DNA of 64,000 bases, taken from NCBI RefSeq assembly GCF_029784135.1, contig NC_073746.1, positions 71,404,042-71,468,041 on the forward strand. The letters run 5' to 3'. The position numbers and the translations under genes were made by a program. The DNA is from Toxorhynchites rutilus septentrionalis. Lineage: Eukaryota; Arthropoda; Insecta; Diptera; Culicidae. This document shows, in pieces, positions 21,957 to 34,080 of the stretch (positions are counted from its first letter, which is position 1; each line of letters opens with the position of its first letter). A model generated the notes under the pieces. The model made no database searches. It was not told the DNA's origin and saw nothing but the letters and a program-made list of their open reading frames with translations.

Positions 21957-22530
21957 ATGGAGGCCAACAAAAAGAAAATTCGGTACATTCTACGCATTTT
22001 ATTTTATAAATGTGAAAATGCAAGCCAGGTCGCTGAAATTGTGATTGATGTTTATGGTGCCGATACTGCAACAGTAAAATACGTGCAATTTAATTTATTT
22101 TCCAAAAAAAAAAAATCTTTATATTTTCTTGAAATTTTTTTTTCAAATTATTTTTTAAATTTTTTACAGTGCAATGCACAAAATTATGATCTCTACTGTC
22201 AACAAACGGACCGTTTGAAGCTAGCGATTGACAAGAAACGTTCAGAATTGGCCAACATAAGAGGTGTTTTGTTTCATAAGGGCAACGCAAGGTTATACCC
22301 ATTCCAAGAGCTTGATTGGGATGTTTTAATGCATCCACCATATAGTTAGGAATTGGCACCAAACAATTATTAGGAAATTTCCAGAGTGATAAGAAACTGG
22401 TCTCAAGAGAAGATTGTGAAAATCCATTGCTGCGGTTTTTCGCTAATAACAACCAAGACCTCTATGATAGAGACATTATGGGATAACTTTAGAATGGCAA
22501 CAAATTTTCCAACAAAACAGTGTATCGGAC
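21957..22530 (+). pseudogene. Mariner transposase relic lacking the middle
   Basis: The ATG at 21957 starts an N-terminal HTH segment (MEANKKKIRYILRILFYKC, then ENASQVAEIVIDVYGADTAT). The middle is replaced by about 100 bases of A/T runs. The catalytic half then resumes as DLYCQQTDRLKLAIDKK and ELANIRGVLFHKGNAR, ending with DVLMHPPYS before a stop at 22347-22349. In the family the second catalytic Asp lies in a His-Gln-Asp-Asn block; here it reads HKGN, so the Asp is Gly. Degenerate C-terminal sequence continues to about 22530. The terminal repeats were not located. This is the second of three mariner relics in the window. Confidence 0.85.
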
Positions 22531-22589
22531 AATCCGAAGCATATTAAAAATAGTTTCGGATTTCAACCAAAACATATAACATATAACTT

Positions 22590-22985
22590 TTTCCCCTTTT
22601 TTCCGGAAATGACTTTTTCTTTAAACTAATAACTGGACGATTAGATGATCCAGTTATTAGACATGTCTAACATATCCAATTGAAGCCGTTTCATGAGAAA
22701 CTTGGAAAATTGGCTTTTATTTTTGTGATTATATTAGTTGTAAACTAATTTTTTATTGAAAGCTGATTTTTTTTAACATAACATATCCAATAATCGGAGA
22801 TGTGTTATTTTTCGTTTTGGATTCTTGGTTTTTCAAGGTTAACCGATGGTCCGAAAAATCAAATTTTTTCCCTTTTTTTTTTTCCAAAAATGACAACCTT
22901 TGAAAATTTACAAATTTTTAACTACTGGACCGATTTAGGTAATCGACACATCAAATGGATGCTATGAGCTAGTCTTCTCTATATA
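22590..22985 (-). repeat. Dispersed family Q, reverse copies
   Basis: GTTAACCGATGGTCCGAAAA at about 22840 and a C/T-rich run are the reverse of 4590-4640. A partial second copy precedes it (about 22590-22700), with a short palindrome around GATGATCCAGTTATTAGAC. Confidence 0.5.
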
Positions 22986-22991
22986 TGACAC

Positions 22992-23430
22992 TACACCCAA
23001 ACTAGCGTTGGCAGAAAACATTTCATCTTTGGCAGAAATGATGCCATCTCGTGTACTGGATGGAGGGTCAAATGCGCAAATAATGAGCTGTTTTAAAAGC
23101 TTAAAAATGGTTTGTATGTATGCGTGCAGACATCTATTTCTGTTTTCTTTTCTCATTTCATTTGGGATTACGTCAAAAAAATTCATGCGACGTCAATGGG
23201 GATCGAACCAAGGCCGGCTGCAATGCAAAACTATTTTACCTGACCACGCTATCCACTTGGCTAATGATGCTTCAGCAGTTGTTCAGCAAATACGTGATAA
23301 CGTTGCACCTGATTATAAAATGAAGTTGGGAAGTGTTTTCTAAGAGTAAAAAAGGAACGCATGAAAGAGAACAATATCTATCTCGGTCTGGGTCGTGTAT
23401 GTGGCAAAGTTTGCGGAAAGCTTATTTGTC
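22992..23430 (-). mobile_element. tRNA-containing repeat R, intact copy
   Basis: Shared over about 440 bases with 37121-37376 plus 38725-38870. On the minus strand at about 23265-23190 it contains box A-like TAGCCAAGTGG and box B-like GGTTCGATCCC, about 60 bases apart, so it carries a tRNA-derived Pol III promoter. Conserved sequence continues on both sides of the tRNA-like part, unlike a simple SINE. Confidence 0.6.
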
Positions 23431-23879
23431 TTTTGTTTCGCTCGCTCGTATTAATCTTATATTGCTGTACCATGTATATTATACAAATGCTTACCAGTAT
23501 TTGTGAGTCATGACATTTTCTGTTATGTTATGTCTCATTTAATGTCATAAATCGGGATGACGAAACATGAACTATAAATCAATTTTGGATGAAGCGTAAA
23601 AAATTAATTCTAGCCGCATAGGTCTGGTCTAGTCACTTAGGAATATTGAACGAAAACTGGAAACAAGAAGTAGCAACGAGATTGTTTGCAAAATCATAAC
23701 TCTGAAACGAAAAAAGAACACCTCTGTGATATTTGGGGGTGTTAAGCGAAAACAAATTTCAAGGGAAAATATAAAAAAAATATAGCTTCATTGCTCCCGA
23801 AACCATGTAAACTATAAAAAAACAAATACAATCATTAGCTACCAAAACAAAATCCATTATTTTGCGGCTGTAATATTTT

Positions 23880-24010
23880 TTCGAAGAAGACTAGCTTATT
23901 GGTTTTCAATTTGATATATCGATCATCTGAAACGGTCCAGTATTTCAAAAGTTTAATTTTTTTGAAAAAAGTCATGTTTGGAAAAAAGGGGGGAAATTTG
24001 ATTTTGAAAT
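23880..24010 (+). repeat. Family Q, uninterrupted copy
   Basis: Contains ATCGATCATCTGAAACGGTC and a G run near 23991; it is continuous where the copy at 4290-4689 is interrupted. Confidence 0.5.
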
Positions 24011-26117
24011 GATGAAACGTTTTGAGAAAGGCTATGATCGATATATTCAAACTTTCTATTGCTCAAGTGTCACCCGAAAACACTGTAGCAATATCAGTTT
24101 TACTTGATTGGGATGGAACTACCAATTAACATGCAGTGATTTTATTTAAAGTGGCAGATTCAAAGAAACGCATATATCAGTCAAAATAACTGAAGATTTG
24201 TTCGGTGGAAGATCTCTCTGGAGTTAAATAGATCCCGAAGCTTCCAAATTGAAGTGTGTGTGAAAAGCGTTGAGATAACTAACCACTCTTCTACGGAACC
24301 CACGAAATCTTCCATTTTATACCAAAACTTTTTCCCATATGATAATTTAAAATTATGAAATGCATTACAAATGTCTTTAGCTTCACAGTATAAAGATGGT
24401 GTATCTACTCTACACGGAAGCATTGCTCGTGCGATCCTGTTCAACCATTTTAGCGACTCTTTATTAGAGCCAAATTTGTACGCAATCGGTGGGTCGTTGT
24501 CTATTACCATAATAGTTCAACCAACCCCACAGCATGACACAGCAAAAACGGTTGACGTAAAACTCAACACGGGAGCCAAATTTGCGAAAATATAACAAAA
24601 ATAATCCACTTCTCAGCACAATAAAAAATACGCCACGTGTGGTTCATTTTGGAGGGAGAAGAGGTCATTGATTTGCGGTTCTTGTCGCGTTGCATAACAA
24701 TCGCAATAAAACTTGTCGTCGGGGTGACACGCAAGTTTTACGGCACGCAAAAATTGTGCGAAAAGAAAAGCAAACAACCAGAAAAAATAGGCCCCAATGA
24801 GAAAAGCCCAGTCAGGTTTCCACAGTTAATCACGGGGGCACCCTCTTTTTTTCTCATAATTTTCATTATTCGATCGGAATTACAAATTCGCTCCGATAAC
24901 TGATAGCATTAGTGTGTGTGTGGCTATGGGAAAATCGCCAAACGAAATCCGCATTAAACATCGCACCAAATTCCTCGAACTTGGGAAAGACCATTCAAGT
25001 GTCTCGCTTTTCTCGCCCCCCAAAAACGCGGCGCAACGGTATGAAGGTGCGTCATGGCCCCATCATCGTCACTTTTTGACAGCCAAGATGCGCAGACAAC
25101 AGGCAATTCGTTTTGTAAACACGTCATTATTGGACAAGTTTACAAGAAAGTGAATTAATGGGGTGAAGTGGCTTGTTACCGGCGATTTTCCGCTTCTTCT
25201 TGCGCGGTGCGAAATAAGTTGAAATGAAAATTTCAAATTGTGACTAGCCGGCTAGGTATTTAAAGATGTCATCGTGCGTAGCTTGAATTGCTTTTTTTTC
25301 TTTTGCTCTGTGGCAAGGCTTACGGCATCATGAGAAACGCCCAACGCTCGGGATGAGAATATCGTCTTTCTTCGTTCTTCATTTTGCTATCGCGAGGGAG
25401 AATCATAACACATCATTTCCATATTTTGTATTCAGAAACAACCTCCCGGCATTCGATGCGGATGATTACCGGCGTTCATTTATCCTCCGGCCTAGTGTGT
25501 GTTTGTGTGCCTCATCATTTCAACCGTTGCAAAATGCAGAACAAAAAAGCTGCCCGAGCCAGCCCGAGAGATATATCAACAAATGCGCGTTTTCTGTGTG
25601 GGATGTGCAGCGCTCGTTTCAAGATGAAATTTTAACGAACGTCTGATAATAAAAACGCAACACGTCGTCTTCGTGACAATCGGCGGGACGCAGTTCGCTG
25701 AGGGTATGTATGAAGCAGGAGAGGGGGGGGGGAAGAAAGTTCGTCATCGCAATAATGTCACTGACATCTCTGACCGTTTTCGAATTCTTCTTGTTGGACT
25801 GAAGCTCGATTCTCTAGAAATCTGGAAGCACTGCTGCTTCACTGAAGTACTCCTAGTGGTCAGTTCTGGAATGTTTTGACAGCAGATTGTTTGAGAGATT
25901 CGTATCTTCTAGTGGTGAAAGTTTCACAACGCTTCATTCTGCGATTCAACTACGAATTTCAGCATTTTTTTCTTTTCAAGCAGACTAAACACTATGGTGT
26001 AGATTAGTTTTTAGTACGAATATGAGTTCTCAATAGTAAAAAAAGTTCTGGTATATAGCTTTGTTCGTTTGAATTTTTTAAAGGAAAACAATGAGAATTG
26101 AAAGCGTTTGAGGCAAA
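24011..26117. other. Non-coding stretch with a GC-richer unique island
   Basis: About 24600-25720 is GC-richer and apparently unique; a run of ten G is at about 25724. A 109-residue minus-strand ORF (24181-24510) has no recognisable domain and an in-frame stop just upstream of its ATG. No supported gene. Confidence 0.45.
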
Positions 26118-27638
26118 TGACGGATATCGCGCCAACTCAATCAGATGTTGGCGCGACCCTCTCAGAACTCAATTAAACTTTCTGGGCGTGAAGACCTTAC
26201 CTAATTAAGCAACTTGGCATATACTTTGTTTTCTGAAAATTTATCTAGACTCACATATGGAAAGGGCTAAATATTTTTGATTATTTTTTTATAAAATTTT
26301 TATACTCGTAAATGTTAAGTCCTACAAAAAAGTGAACTATGAAAGAGTTTTATCAAAATAATTGAAATTTCAGAAAAAAATACTGGAAAAATATTTTTTT
26401 AAATTCTACACTGAAAAAAAATTTATTTCGAAAACTAAGAGTTGATTTTCTCAAAATGGTCATCTCAGAATTGGTAGATAAATTGTTGATAAATATGTGC
26501 CCTACAACTCTTCCATAAATCGCATCTTGTGCATGTTTAAGGCAAAACAGTTTTCCTAACAAAAACTTTTTCCAGATTTTTTCTTGAGATTTTTCTTCTT
26601 TTTTTTTTGTTCAGCTATAGAAAAAATCAATAACAGGTAGAAATGGATTGATGGTGATTCTTGGATGCTAAAGTACAGTTTTCAGCTTGTTTTTGTAGTC
26701 AAATACAATATATTTCAATTCAGAGTGCAACGACAGCTCTCAAACAATAGCCATCTGCCAAAAATCTCTTGATCGGTCGGTCTGGTATCGACCAATATAA
26801 TAGTTGTTGTAGATTTAGGTATCTATTAAGAGTCACTGAAAGTCACTGTAAATATGGTAATAATAAATGGATTGTATAGATACCTAAAGGATGAATAAAA
26901 TGGCTCTGCAGTTGTTTGGAAATTACCAGTCCTGGCCGTGGCGGAAAAGAAATAGCATTATTTCGTTTCTACGTAATCATCAGAACTTTTTTTTCAACAA
27001 AGAAAAGTGTGACATTATTTAGCAACATGAGTCAAGCCGTGAAATCACTTGATGTGAGACGTATTCAATAATACGGGAGGGGTTAATACCAACACTGCAT
27101 TTGTAATCCTTGCAAATCCTGGAGATCACGGCTTGACTCATGTTGCTAAATTCTGATGATTACCAAAGGGTCACCATAAATCCATTTCTACCTGTTATTG
27201 ATTTTTTCTGTAGCTGTACAAAAAAAATAGAAAATTTTCTAGAAAAAATCTTGAAAATGTTTTTGTTAGGAAAACTTTTTTGCCTAAAATATGCACAAGT
27301 TAGGATGTATGAAAGGGTTGTAGGGCACATATTCACAATTTATCTACCATTTCATCAAAATTTGTGATGACCATTTTGAGAAAATCGACTTTTAGTTTTT
27401 GAAATCGATTTTTTTAGTGTAGAATTTAAAAAAATATTTTTTCATTTTCGAGTAAAAAAAAACTTATGAAAAAAAGAACAAAAATATTTAGCTCTTTTCA
27501 TATGTTAGTCTAGATAAACTTTCGGAAAACTAAATATGCCAAGGTGCTTAATAAGGTAAGGTCTTGCGCCCAGAAAGTTTCATTAAGTTCTAAGAGGGTC
27601 ATGCCAATCCCACAGACGAGTTGGCGCGAAATCCGTTA
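26118..27638. mobile_element. Fold-back element with ~500-bp inverted arms
   Basis: The left arm (about 26118-26665) is the reverse complement of the right arm (about 27165-27638), with about 75-80% identity. Outer ends are CGGATATCGCGCCAACTC and, on the opposite strand, CGGATTTCGCGCCAACTC. Inner arm ends share AGAAAAAATCAATAACAGG. The ~500-bp spacer holds a separate perfect hairpin (27018-27150). No target duplication was convincing. Predicted ORFs inside the arms are mirror artefacts. Confidence 0.75.
27018..27150. repeat. Hairpin with perfect 25-base inverted repeats
   Basis: 27018-27042 and 27126-27150 are exact reverse complements (core GCAACATGAGTCAAGCCGTG), separated by 83 bases. Perfect arms inside an element with much more diverged arms suggest a younger MITE-like insertion or selective maintenance. 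Confidence 0.8.
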
Positions 27639-28241
27639 AATTATAAAAAATAAGACTGTGAATATATATTTTTGGCGGAAGATGAAAATTACGGAACTTT
27701 CGTGAATTGTGAAAATTTGGCTACAATTCTATATGAACCTAAACAAAGCTTCTATTTTGAAAAATTTCTAGCTTTGCTATGAATTTTTTTCATCTGCTAA
27801 TCGTAGAGGCGAATGAACTTTCTTTTTAATTATTTTAATTTTCCAGCGATCAGTTGTTTTTTTATCGTCGTGCATATTGATTGCGCCCAAAAAGTTTGCT
27901 TCAAAATGCGTTCTCAAAACATGCACAATATTTTCCATAAAGTATTCACAACAAACACGAATTACGATCAAACATTGATAATGAAAAAAAAACACAAAGA
28001 AGAAGGGAAACATTTGCGACTTAAGCTCCGCCGTTGCACAAAGCTTGCACCGGATGACAGTATAAAGAGAGGTTATTTGTGAATTCTTTTCTAGTTTTCG
28101 GAGGGGTTACAGCCAGCGCTGCCAAATTTTCAGATTTATCTGGAATTTTCCAGACATCCAAACTGATAGAAGAGATCAAGAAAATTACTTTTTGAGAAAA
28201 AACCAGCTGAAACGCGTCGAATGAAGGTTCGACCGCTAATA
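27639..28241. other. Non-coding spacer with a possible hAT-type end
   Basis: AT-rich. CAGCGCTGCCAAATTTTC near 28113 resembles a hAT terminus but has no identified partner. Confidence 0.35.
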
Positions 28242-28580
28242 CAACTCGGACTCGATTATCCGGACCCCATCACAACCCCATCAATATTGGTATCAAATGA
28301 AAGGGCTTGACTAGTAGAATACAGTTATTTATGAAAGATGCAAATCTAAGATGGCGGCCACTACAAAATGGCGGATTACATATTTTCAGTAACTGATGAA
28401 AAATTATGAAAAATGCAAATCCAAAGTGGCCGCCAGAAAATAATATGGCAAATAGCAGTTAGTAGTTATCACATCCGTTCCTTCATTGATCTACGGCAAT
28501 GATAAGACTAAAATAAAATCGTGATGTATATGATGAAACAACTAACTGTGGATAATGGAAATCCAACGTTTATTTATACA

Positions 28581-29110
28581 CATTTCAGTGGGAACAACAA
28601 TGCCCCTTGGTTTCGAAATGTCTGTTAGGGAACATATTTCGGTGGGAACAAATGCTCTCCTTACTTTCATGTGTTTGCAATCCCGATTTCCTCAGACACC
28701 TTGGTTCTGAAGTCTGTGCTGGGGAAACACATTTCAGTGGGAACAAAAATTCCCCCGACATGCATACATTTTCCATGCCAATTTCCCCACGCTATATGGA
28801 TTTGGAGTCTATGTTAGGGAAACACAATTCAGTCGGAAGAAAAATACCCCCGACTTGCATGAATTTGCAATGCCGATTTTCTCCAGGCACCTTGGTTTTG
28901 AATCTCTGTTTGGGAACACATTTCGGTGGGAACAAATGTTCCTCCTACTTTCATGTGTTTGCAATGACGATTTGTCCAACGCTGCATCGTTTTGAAGTCT
29001 GTGTTAGGGAACATTTTTCGGTGAAAACAAAAGTCGCCCTACTTCCATGTATTTGCAATGCCGATTTCCTCAAGGCTGCTTGGTTTTGATGGCTGTGTTG
29101 GGGAAACCGT
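28581..29110 (+). repeat. Tandem array, ~96-bp unit, about five copies
   Basis: Landmarks ATTTC.GTGGGAACA, TTTGCAATGCCGATTT and GTTAGGGAA recur at about 28634, 28731, 28826, 28916 and 29012, with a partial unit at 28581. The 160-residue ORF across the array is repetitive and not a gene. Confidence 0.85.
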
Positions 29111-29400
29111 AAATCGTGCCAATCAAAACGAGACAGTTAAGGCGTTTAGATAACGCTTATTATTTTACAATTATTCAATTGTTTATCTAATGACAAACAA
29201 CATTTTATTAATTGCGATAGAAGAGTGGAAATATTCCATATCAATTGATGCAAGCATGCTTCCGATCAAGAAATAAATGTTCGAGTTATAGGCATTCGAA
29301 ATCTTTCATTTTTTTCCTGCATGTTCTGTGTTAAGGTTTTCAATTTACCCCCCATATATTCCGGTTAGACATAGTCCCACGTCAAAAATATATGGCGCCA

Positions 29401-29890
29401 TTTTGTGGTGGCGGCCATTTCAGATTTGCATTTTTTCATAAATAACTGTGTTCTACTAGTCAAGCCCTTTCATTTGACACCCATAATGAAGCGGTTCTGA
29501 GAAAATGTGTAATCCGCCTTTTTGTAGCGGCCGCCATCTTGGATTTACATTTTTCATAGATAACTGGGTTCTATTAGTCAAGCTCTTTCATTTGATACCT
29601 ACATTGAAGCGGTTCTGAGAAAATATGTAATCCGTCATTTTATAGCGGCCGCCATCTTGGATTTACATTTTTCATAAATAACAGTGTTCTACTGGTCAAG
29701 CCCTTTCATTTGATATCCTTATTGAAGCGGTTCTGCCATTTAGTAGCGGCCGCCATCTTCGATTTACATATTTCATAAATAACTGTGTTCTACTGGTCAA
29801 GCTCTTTCATTCGATACCCATATTGATGGGGTTTTGAGAATATATGTAATCCGCCATTTTGTAGCGCTCGTCATCTTGGATTTTCAAGAC
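29401..29890 (+). repeat. Tandem array, ~120-bp unit, about four copies
   Basis: GCGGCCGCCATCTTGGATTT recurs near 29527 and 29645, with variants near 29411, 29740 and 29864. Each unit carries CTACTGGTCAAGCTCTTTCA and TGATACCCATATTGA. An inverted single copy lies at 28270-28350. Confidence 0.85.
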
Positions 29891-30190
29891 CATGGAATAC
29901 ACAGTTTTGCAATGACACCAGAGATAAAGCTTTGTTCGAAATTCCAGATCAATCGGTCAACAGGAAGGGGGTTAAATTTAAATGTGATACAGCGCTTCAT
30001 ATAAAGTTACCAAGTTACAAAGTTACAAAATCACAAACATACAAACGGGTCAACCTCGATAAAACCGTTTAATAAATAAGTGCAAATCATAATTATAATA
30101 CGTTTACCGAGAGAAAAATTTTTTTTTTTATGACTCGATTATCCGGAGTGAAAAAAAATCTATACTCCGGATAATCGAGTCCGACCTGTA

Positions 30191-33100
30191 CTAGAAAAAC
30201 TTGTTGCGAATGATTTGAATGCATAATAAATGGGTCAAACGACTTTTGTTTGTGTACGACAGCTGCTCCAATAGAAGAAATAGAAGAGGTTCTTGCATTC
30301 AATTGCTACTGGGGCTGAACAGCCAAATGCGAGAAAATTGTGGAACTACCGCGGTAATCATGGTTCGAAGCTTATACAGTGGTGGGGAACCTACTCGGTG
30401 TTGTTGAAACCATCATAGGAACTCGCTACTGAACAAAACTTCTGAATCGACCATTGAAGGGAAAATAGCCGCAATATGAGTAAAGGCGCGATAAGACGAT
30501 TTTGCTGCACGACAACGCTTGGCAGCATGCTGCTCAAGTTATTGAAGGTGATCGTTATTGACGACACGGGTGATTAACAGAAAACTACAGAACAAATGTA
30601 TGGAAAAAAGAGAATGCCAAATATTTGCAGCTAGCAATTTGTGTTTTTTTTTATTTTGACATAAAAAGGTGGGTTTAAATTTACTAACTTGACACATTGG
30701 AGGCTTACGTTTTCATTGTTTGAAAAACGATCTCAGGGAAATGGCATCCACTTAAATATATCGGTAAATCAAAGAAAGACCCGTTGGACCGGACGTTCAC
30801 GTGGGACAGATCGCTGGCTGTGCTAAAAACTATCCGCATCTAATCGCGGAATAATTTACTAATTTCTCTTCAAAATACAATGATGTCGATGGTGTGTCTA
30901 CCGTTGCACTTCTTCGCGAAGCCTTCATGGCCCTGAGCGAAGCAAGATAAAGGCGTCCTTCTCCACTGGCACCTCGATTTGGCACAACTGTAAACAGAAC
31001 TACATTGAATCGCGCGCACTGTGACCCATACTTAAGGAGCGACGGAAGGTTGCATCAGAGTCAGTCCAAGGGAGTAAGTAAAGGTGGAAGTAATGCACAC
31101 TTTGAATATTTATCAAATGAATCAGAATGGTTTGCCGGGTCCCGGGCAGCGATACGTGCCTCGTCGTCGTTATCGCCGTGAATGGGGAGAGATTGGATCG
31201 AGCATGCGAGCAATCAATCCCCCTTTCTCCAATGAGTTATGGCAGCAGGGCCGCGCGCGAGACGATGGCGCTTTGATATAAATTTAAATTGACTTCAAAA
31301 TGACGGTAATCCAAATCGCAGGATAGACCCTAGCGAAGATAAATCAGCAATTGCGAAATTATTCAAGAGTCCAATAAGCTGCACTTTGGATTTCGGAGAG
31401 ACGGCGAGATAGCGAGTGTGAGAGAGAGATATCAACACAAATTATTCATTCAGTACACGAACCATTTATGGCGGAACAAGCGCACACAGAACACGTTTTC
31501 GCGCGTGGGAACAAGACGTAAAGTATGAGTTATTGGTTATAAATAGTACCTCACTCTGTACTCGCAGAGGACCGTTTGGGCCTCGCGGTGCAAAATGTGG
31601 GCCTTCACGGGTTCCCATGCGCGAGCGTTAGAGTTTCTTTATCCGATAATATCAACTCCAATATTTGTTCACGTAGCGTAGCATTAAATTTGAACAACAG
31701 CGGAGAAGTTTCCACATTTTATCACGCAATCACCACTTATCGCGCATCCCTCTCCGCTGTCTTCCCATTATTCTGCAAAAGTAAGTGCCAATAATAACCC
31801 AGACAGTGATAATTCTACCCAACACTAAAGCGATACTTCTCGCCAATGGCAAGAAAAAAACAGCCGTAAACCTGGAGCTAACAGCATGTAGAATGAATGA
31901 CAAGATGGATTTTATTCGCGGTGATTGACCGATGGTATGCAAATCATGAACTTCCTCCCTAACCCTCACCCCACACTGTACCAGGAGCCACAAACACCCC
32001 AGCGTCCGCAGCCAGGTACGATGGAAATGTACGAGAAACAACTTTATATTTACAAATCATTAAACGTCTTTCATCGCGCGGTGAACCGAACCGCAACGAC
32101 ACCACCATCGAACAACCATGGTATTGTGGTGGATCAGAACGGGACGCGAGTCGTTGAATATCTGTACGACACAACCGGAGTACGACCGGTGTTGTTGGAC
32201 CGCCGCCGAAGCCCAGAGTGTGTAGTGTTCGCGCTCTCTGTGGGACACACAGCGCTTTTTTTTCTGTTGCTGTTGTCCTGTTCAGGTGAGGTGTTGGAAA
32301 CTGCATGTGTGTGCATTGCACCTCGGGTTCATTCGATGCTGTTTTGATGCATAAAAATAGCCCCCCTCGTCACCCTTCCTCGTGATACAGCTGGGGCGCG
32401 TGGGAGCACCAAACCAGTTCAGGTGAGAAAAAGAGTGACTAAACTTCTGCGAATCTCATTGAACTCTAATCGCGCTGGATTTGTTGGATGGATATGGGAC
32501 GTAAATTAGAATATATGCTGATTCGGAGCGGCCGAGTTTGCGCTTTCACGGCAGTTTTTACTTGTAAATTGCAAACATAGACACGTAACAGTTGGTGTGA
32601 ATTCAATTACTCGTTGATTTGTGGGCTTTCGTGCGCAACTTGCACGCTTGATACCGTAAAAAATTTGGATGCACGAAATCAGTTTGGTTTTGAAAAAAAA
32701 ATAAGGCTAAAGTATAAACAAAAAAAAAACAATTTTGGCATTTGTTCTCCAAATATCTCCTCACGTCTGCAGCTTCCTGAGTTACCTTGCAATTTTTTTT
32801 CTAGCTTCTGCCTCACAGATATTCCATTATTTTGCGTTGAGGTGCCTTTCGATGAAATTCCTCATCATAAAATGCGTTTTCAAGGAACCTTCCTGTAGAT
32901 TGCCAGGTTCATAGTCTTATTTGTAATGGGAACCTAGCCGCGAATTTCTTTTCAGTTCAGAAGTTTTCTAGCAAACTTATCACCAAATACGAACTAAAAC
33001 TTGTTTGAATTCAAACGCCTCTTCGAATCATGCAGAATCAAAAATATTGCAGGAGATTTCTGACAAAAATTTACGTAATATGTACGTTTCGTCGTCCATG

Positions 33101-33899
33101 AAAAAAAATGGTACGTGACTAGAACTTTGTTGTACAATTTCCGAACGCGTGTTAACAATAACACATGCCAAATTCATATGATATGGGTTTTGCAAAAAAC
33201 TGCAGTACAAGCCATCCATACTATAAATTAATAAAAAGTATAGTATAAACTGTATAATATTATGATTATAATTTTTTTTTTCTACATATTCTATAGTTAC
33301 ATTTAGGTGCCTATTCTATCAAATTCTTTTTAAAAATAGCTCTGATAGTGACCTCTGTTCAATATGAGAATCTAACATGCATGATAAAAAATCGTGTATG
33401 GGGCATGTTCCATTGTTGATGTCTTGTATAGAAGTTTGTGATCAGTGTTTTCTGATTGAACTTTTCTCTGCATATCTCACTGTCGTGTGTCCAAATGTGA
33501 TCTTGCAGAAGTCATTTCCCCCTGTTTATTACATGCTACGAATCAGTCAAAACGAAAACGAACAAAAACGTAATGACTCTCTCAGTGTTGCAAGTTTATA
33601 CATTTCTTTGCCTCTTATTCGCCACATAACTACCGCCTGCCAGCGGCGGTGGTGATAGCAACCGCAGCAGAACAAATTTTCACTTTCATTTTTCAACCGA
33701 AGAACACAGATCCCACTGCAGTAAAATACCTTCTCTACATCCGGCTTAAACAAAGTTTTAGATAACATTGGATTACAAAACTTTGTTGAAGACCCTAATA
33801 GTGTCTAATGACATATGAATGCCAAAATTCAGACTGATTAGAATGATATATGAACAAAATTGGTGAGATGGGAAAAATATTATTGACATCAAGCCATAA
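30191..33899. other. Long non-coding stretch with a GC-richer unique island
   Basis: No supported gene. About 31040-32440 is GC-richer, with overlapping ORFs of 140 (+) and 120 (-) residues at 31925-32347 that lack family features or a coding-like boundary. 32440-33900 is AT-rich with nothing recognised. Confidence 0.45.
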
Positions 33900-34050
33900 C
33901 GAATATTGAATCGTTATTTTGAAAAAACTGGAAATCTGTATGAAACCCAAAAAAAAACTGTAGTCTATAGCCACAGATTCTTGGTTTCAAAATGTCTGAA
34001 AAATCTGTATGAATACAGATTATTCTGTAGATATGGTAACCCTGCTGTGG
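33900..34050. mobile_element. hAT-type MITE fragment related to 49162-49878
   Basis: Several CTGTATGAA and AATCTGTAT words, and an end that on the opposite strand reads CAGGGTTACCATATCTACAG, resemble the termini of the element at 49162. The second end is not evident. Confidence 0.35.
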
Positions 34051-34080
34051 AGTACTGATACAGCCAATACAAAAGGGAAA

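Larger units (their letters stand above)
28242..30188. mobile_element. pogo-type non-autonomous element, 1.95 kb, TA-flanked
   Basis: The left end CAACTCGGACTCGATTATCC, preceded by TA, mirrors the right end, whose opposite strand reads CAGGTCGGACTCGATTATCC and which is followed by TA. This terminal pattern is typical of pogo/Tigger-like elements. The interior has no transposase but two tandem arrays (28581-29110 and 29401-29890). The left subterminal region (28270-28350) is the reverse complement of the unit of the second array. The right end carries an extra hairpin (30132-30180). Confidence 0.65.

Noticed and set aside
24181..24510. 109-residue minus-strand ORF
   Set aside because: Its composition is protein-like but there is an in-frame stop just upstream of the ATG, no known motif and no splice context; kept as unsupported.
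28607..29089. 160-residue ORF with internal repeats
   Set aside because: It spans the ~96-bp tandem array; the unit is a multiple of three and lacks stops, and the repeats are conserved at the DNA level rather than the protein level.
31925..32347. 140-residue + ORF and 120-residue - ORF overlapping
   Set aside because: GC-rich unique DNA gives chance ORFs on both strands; no domain, no convincing splice sites at their ends.
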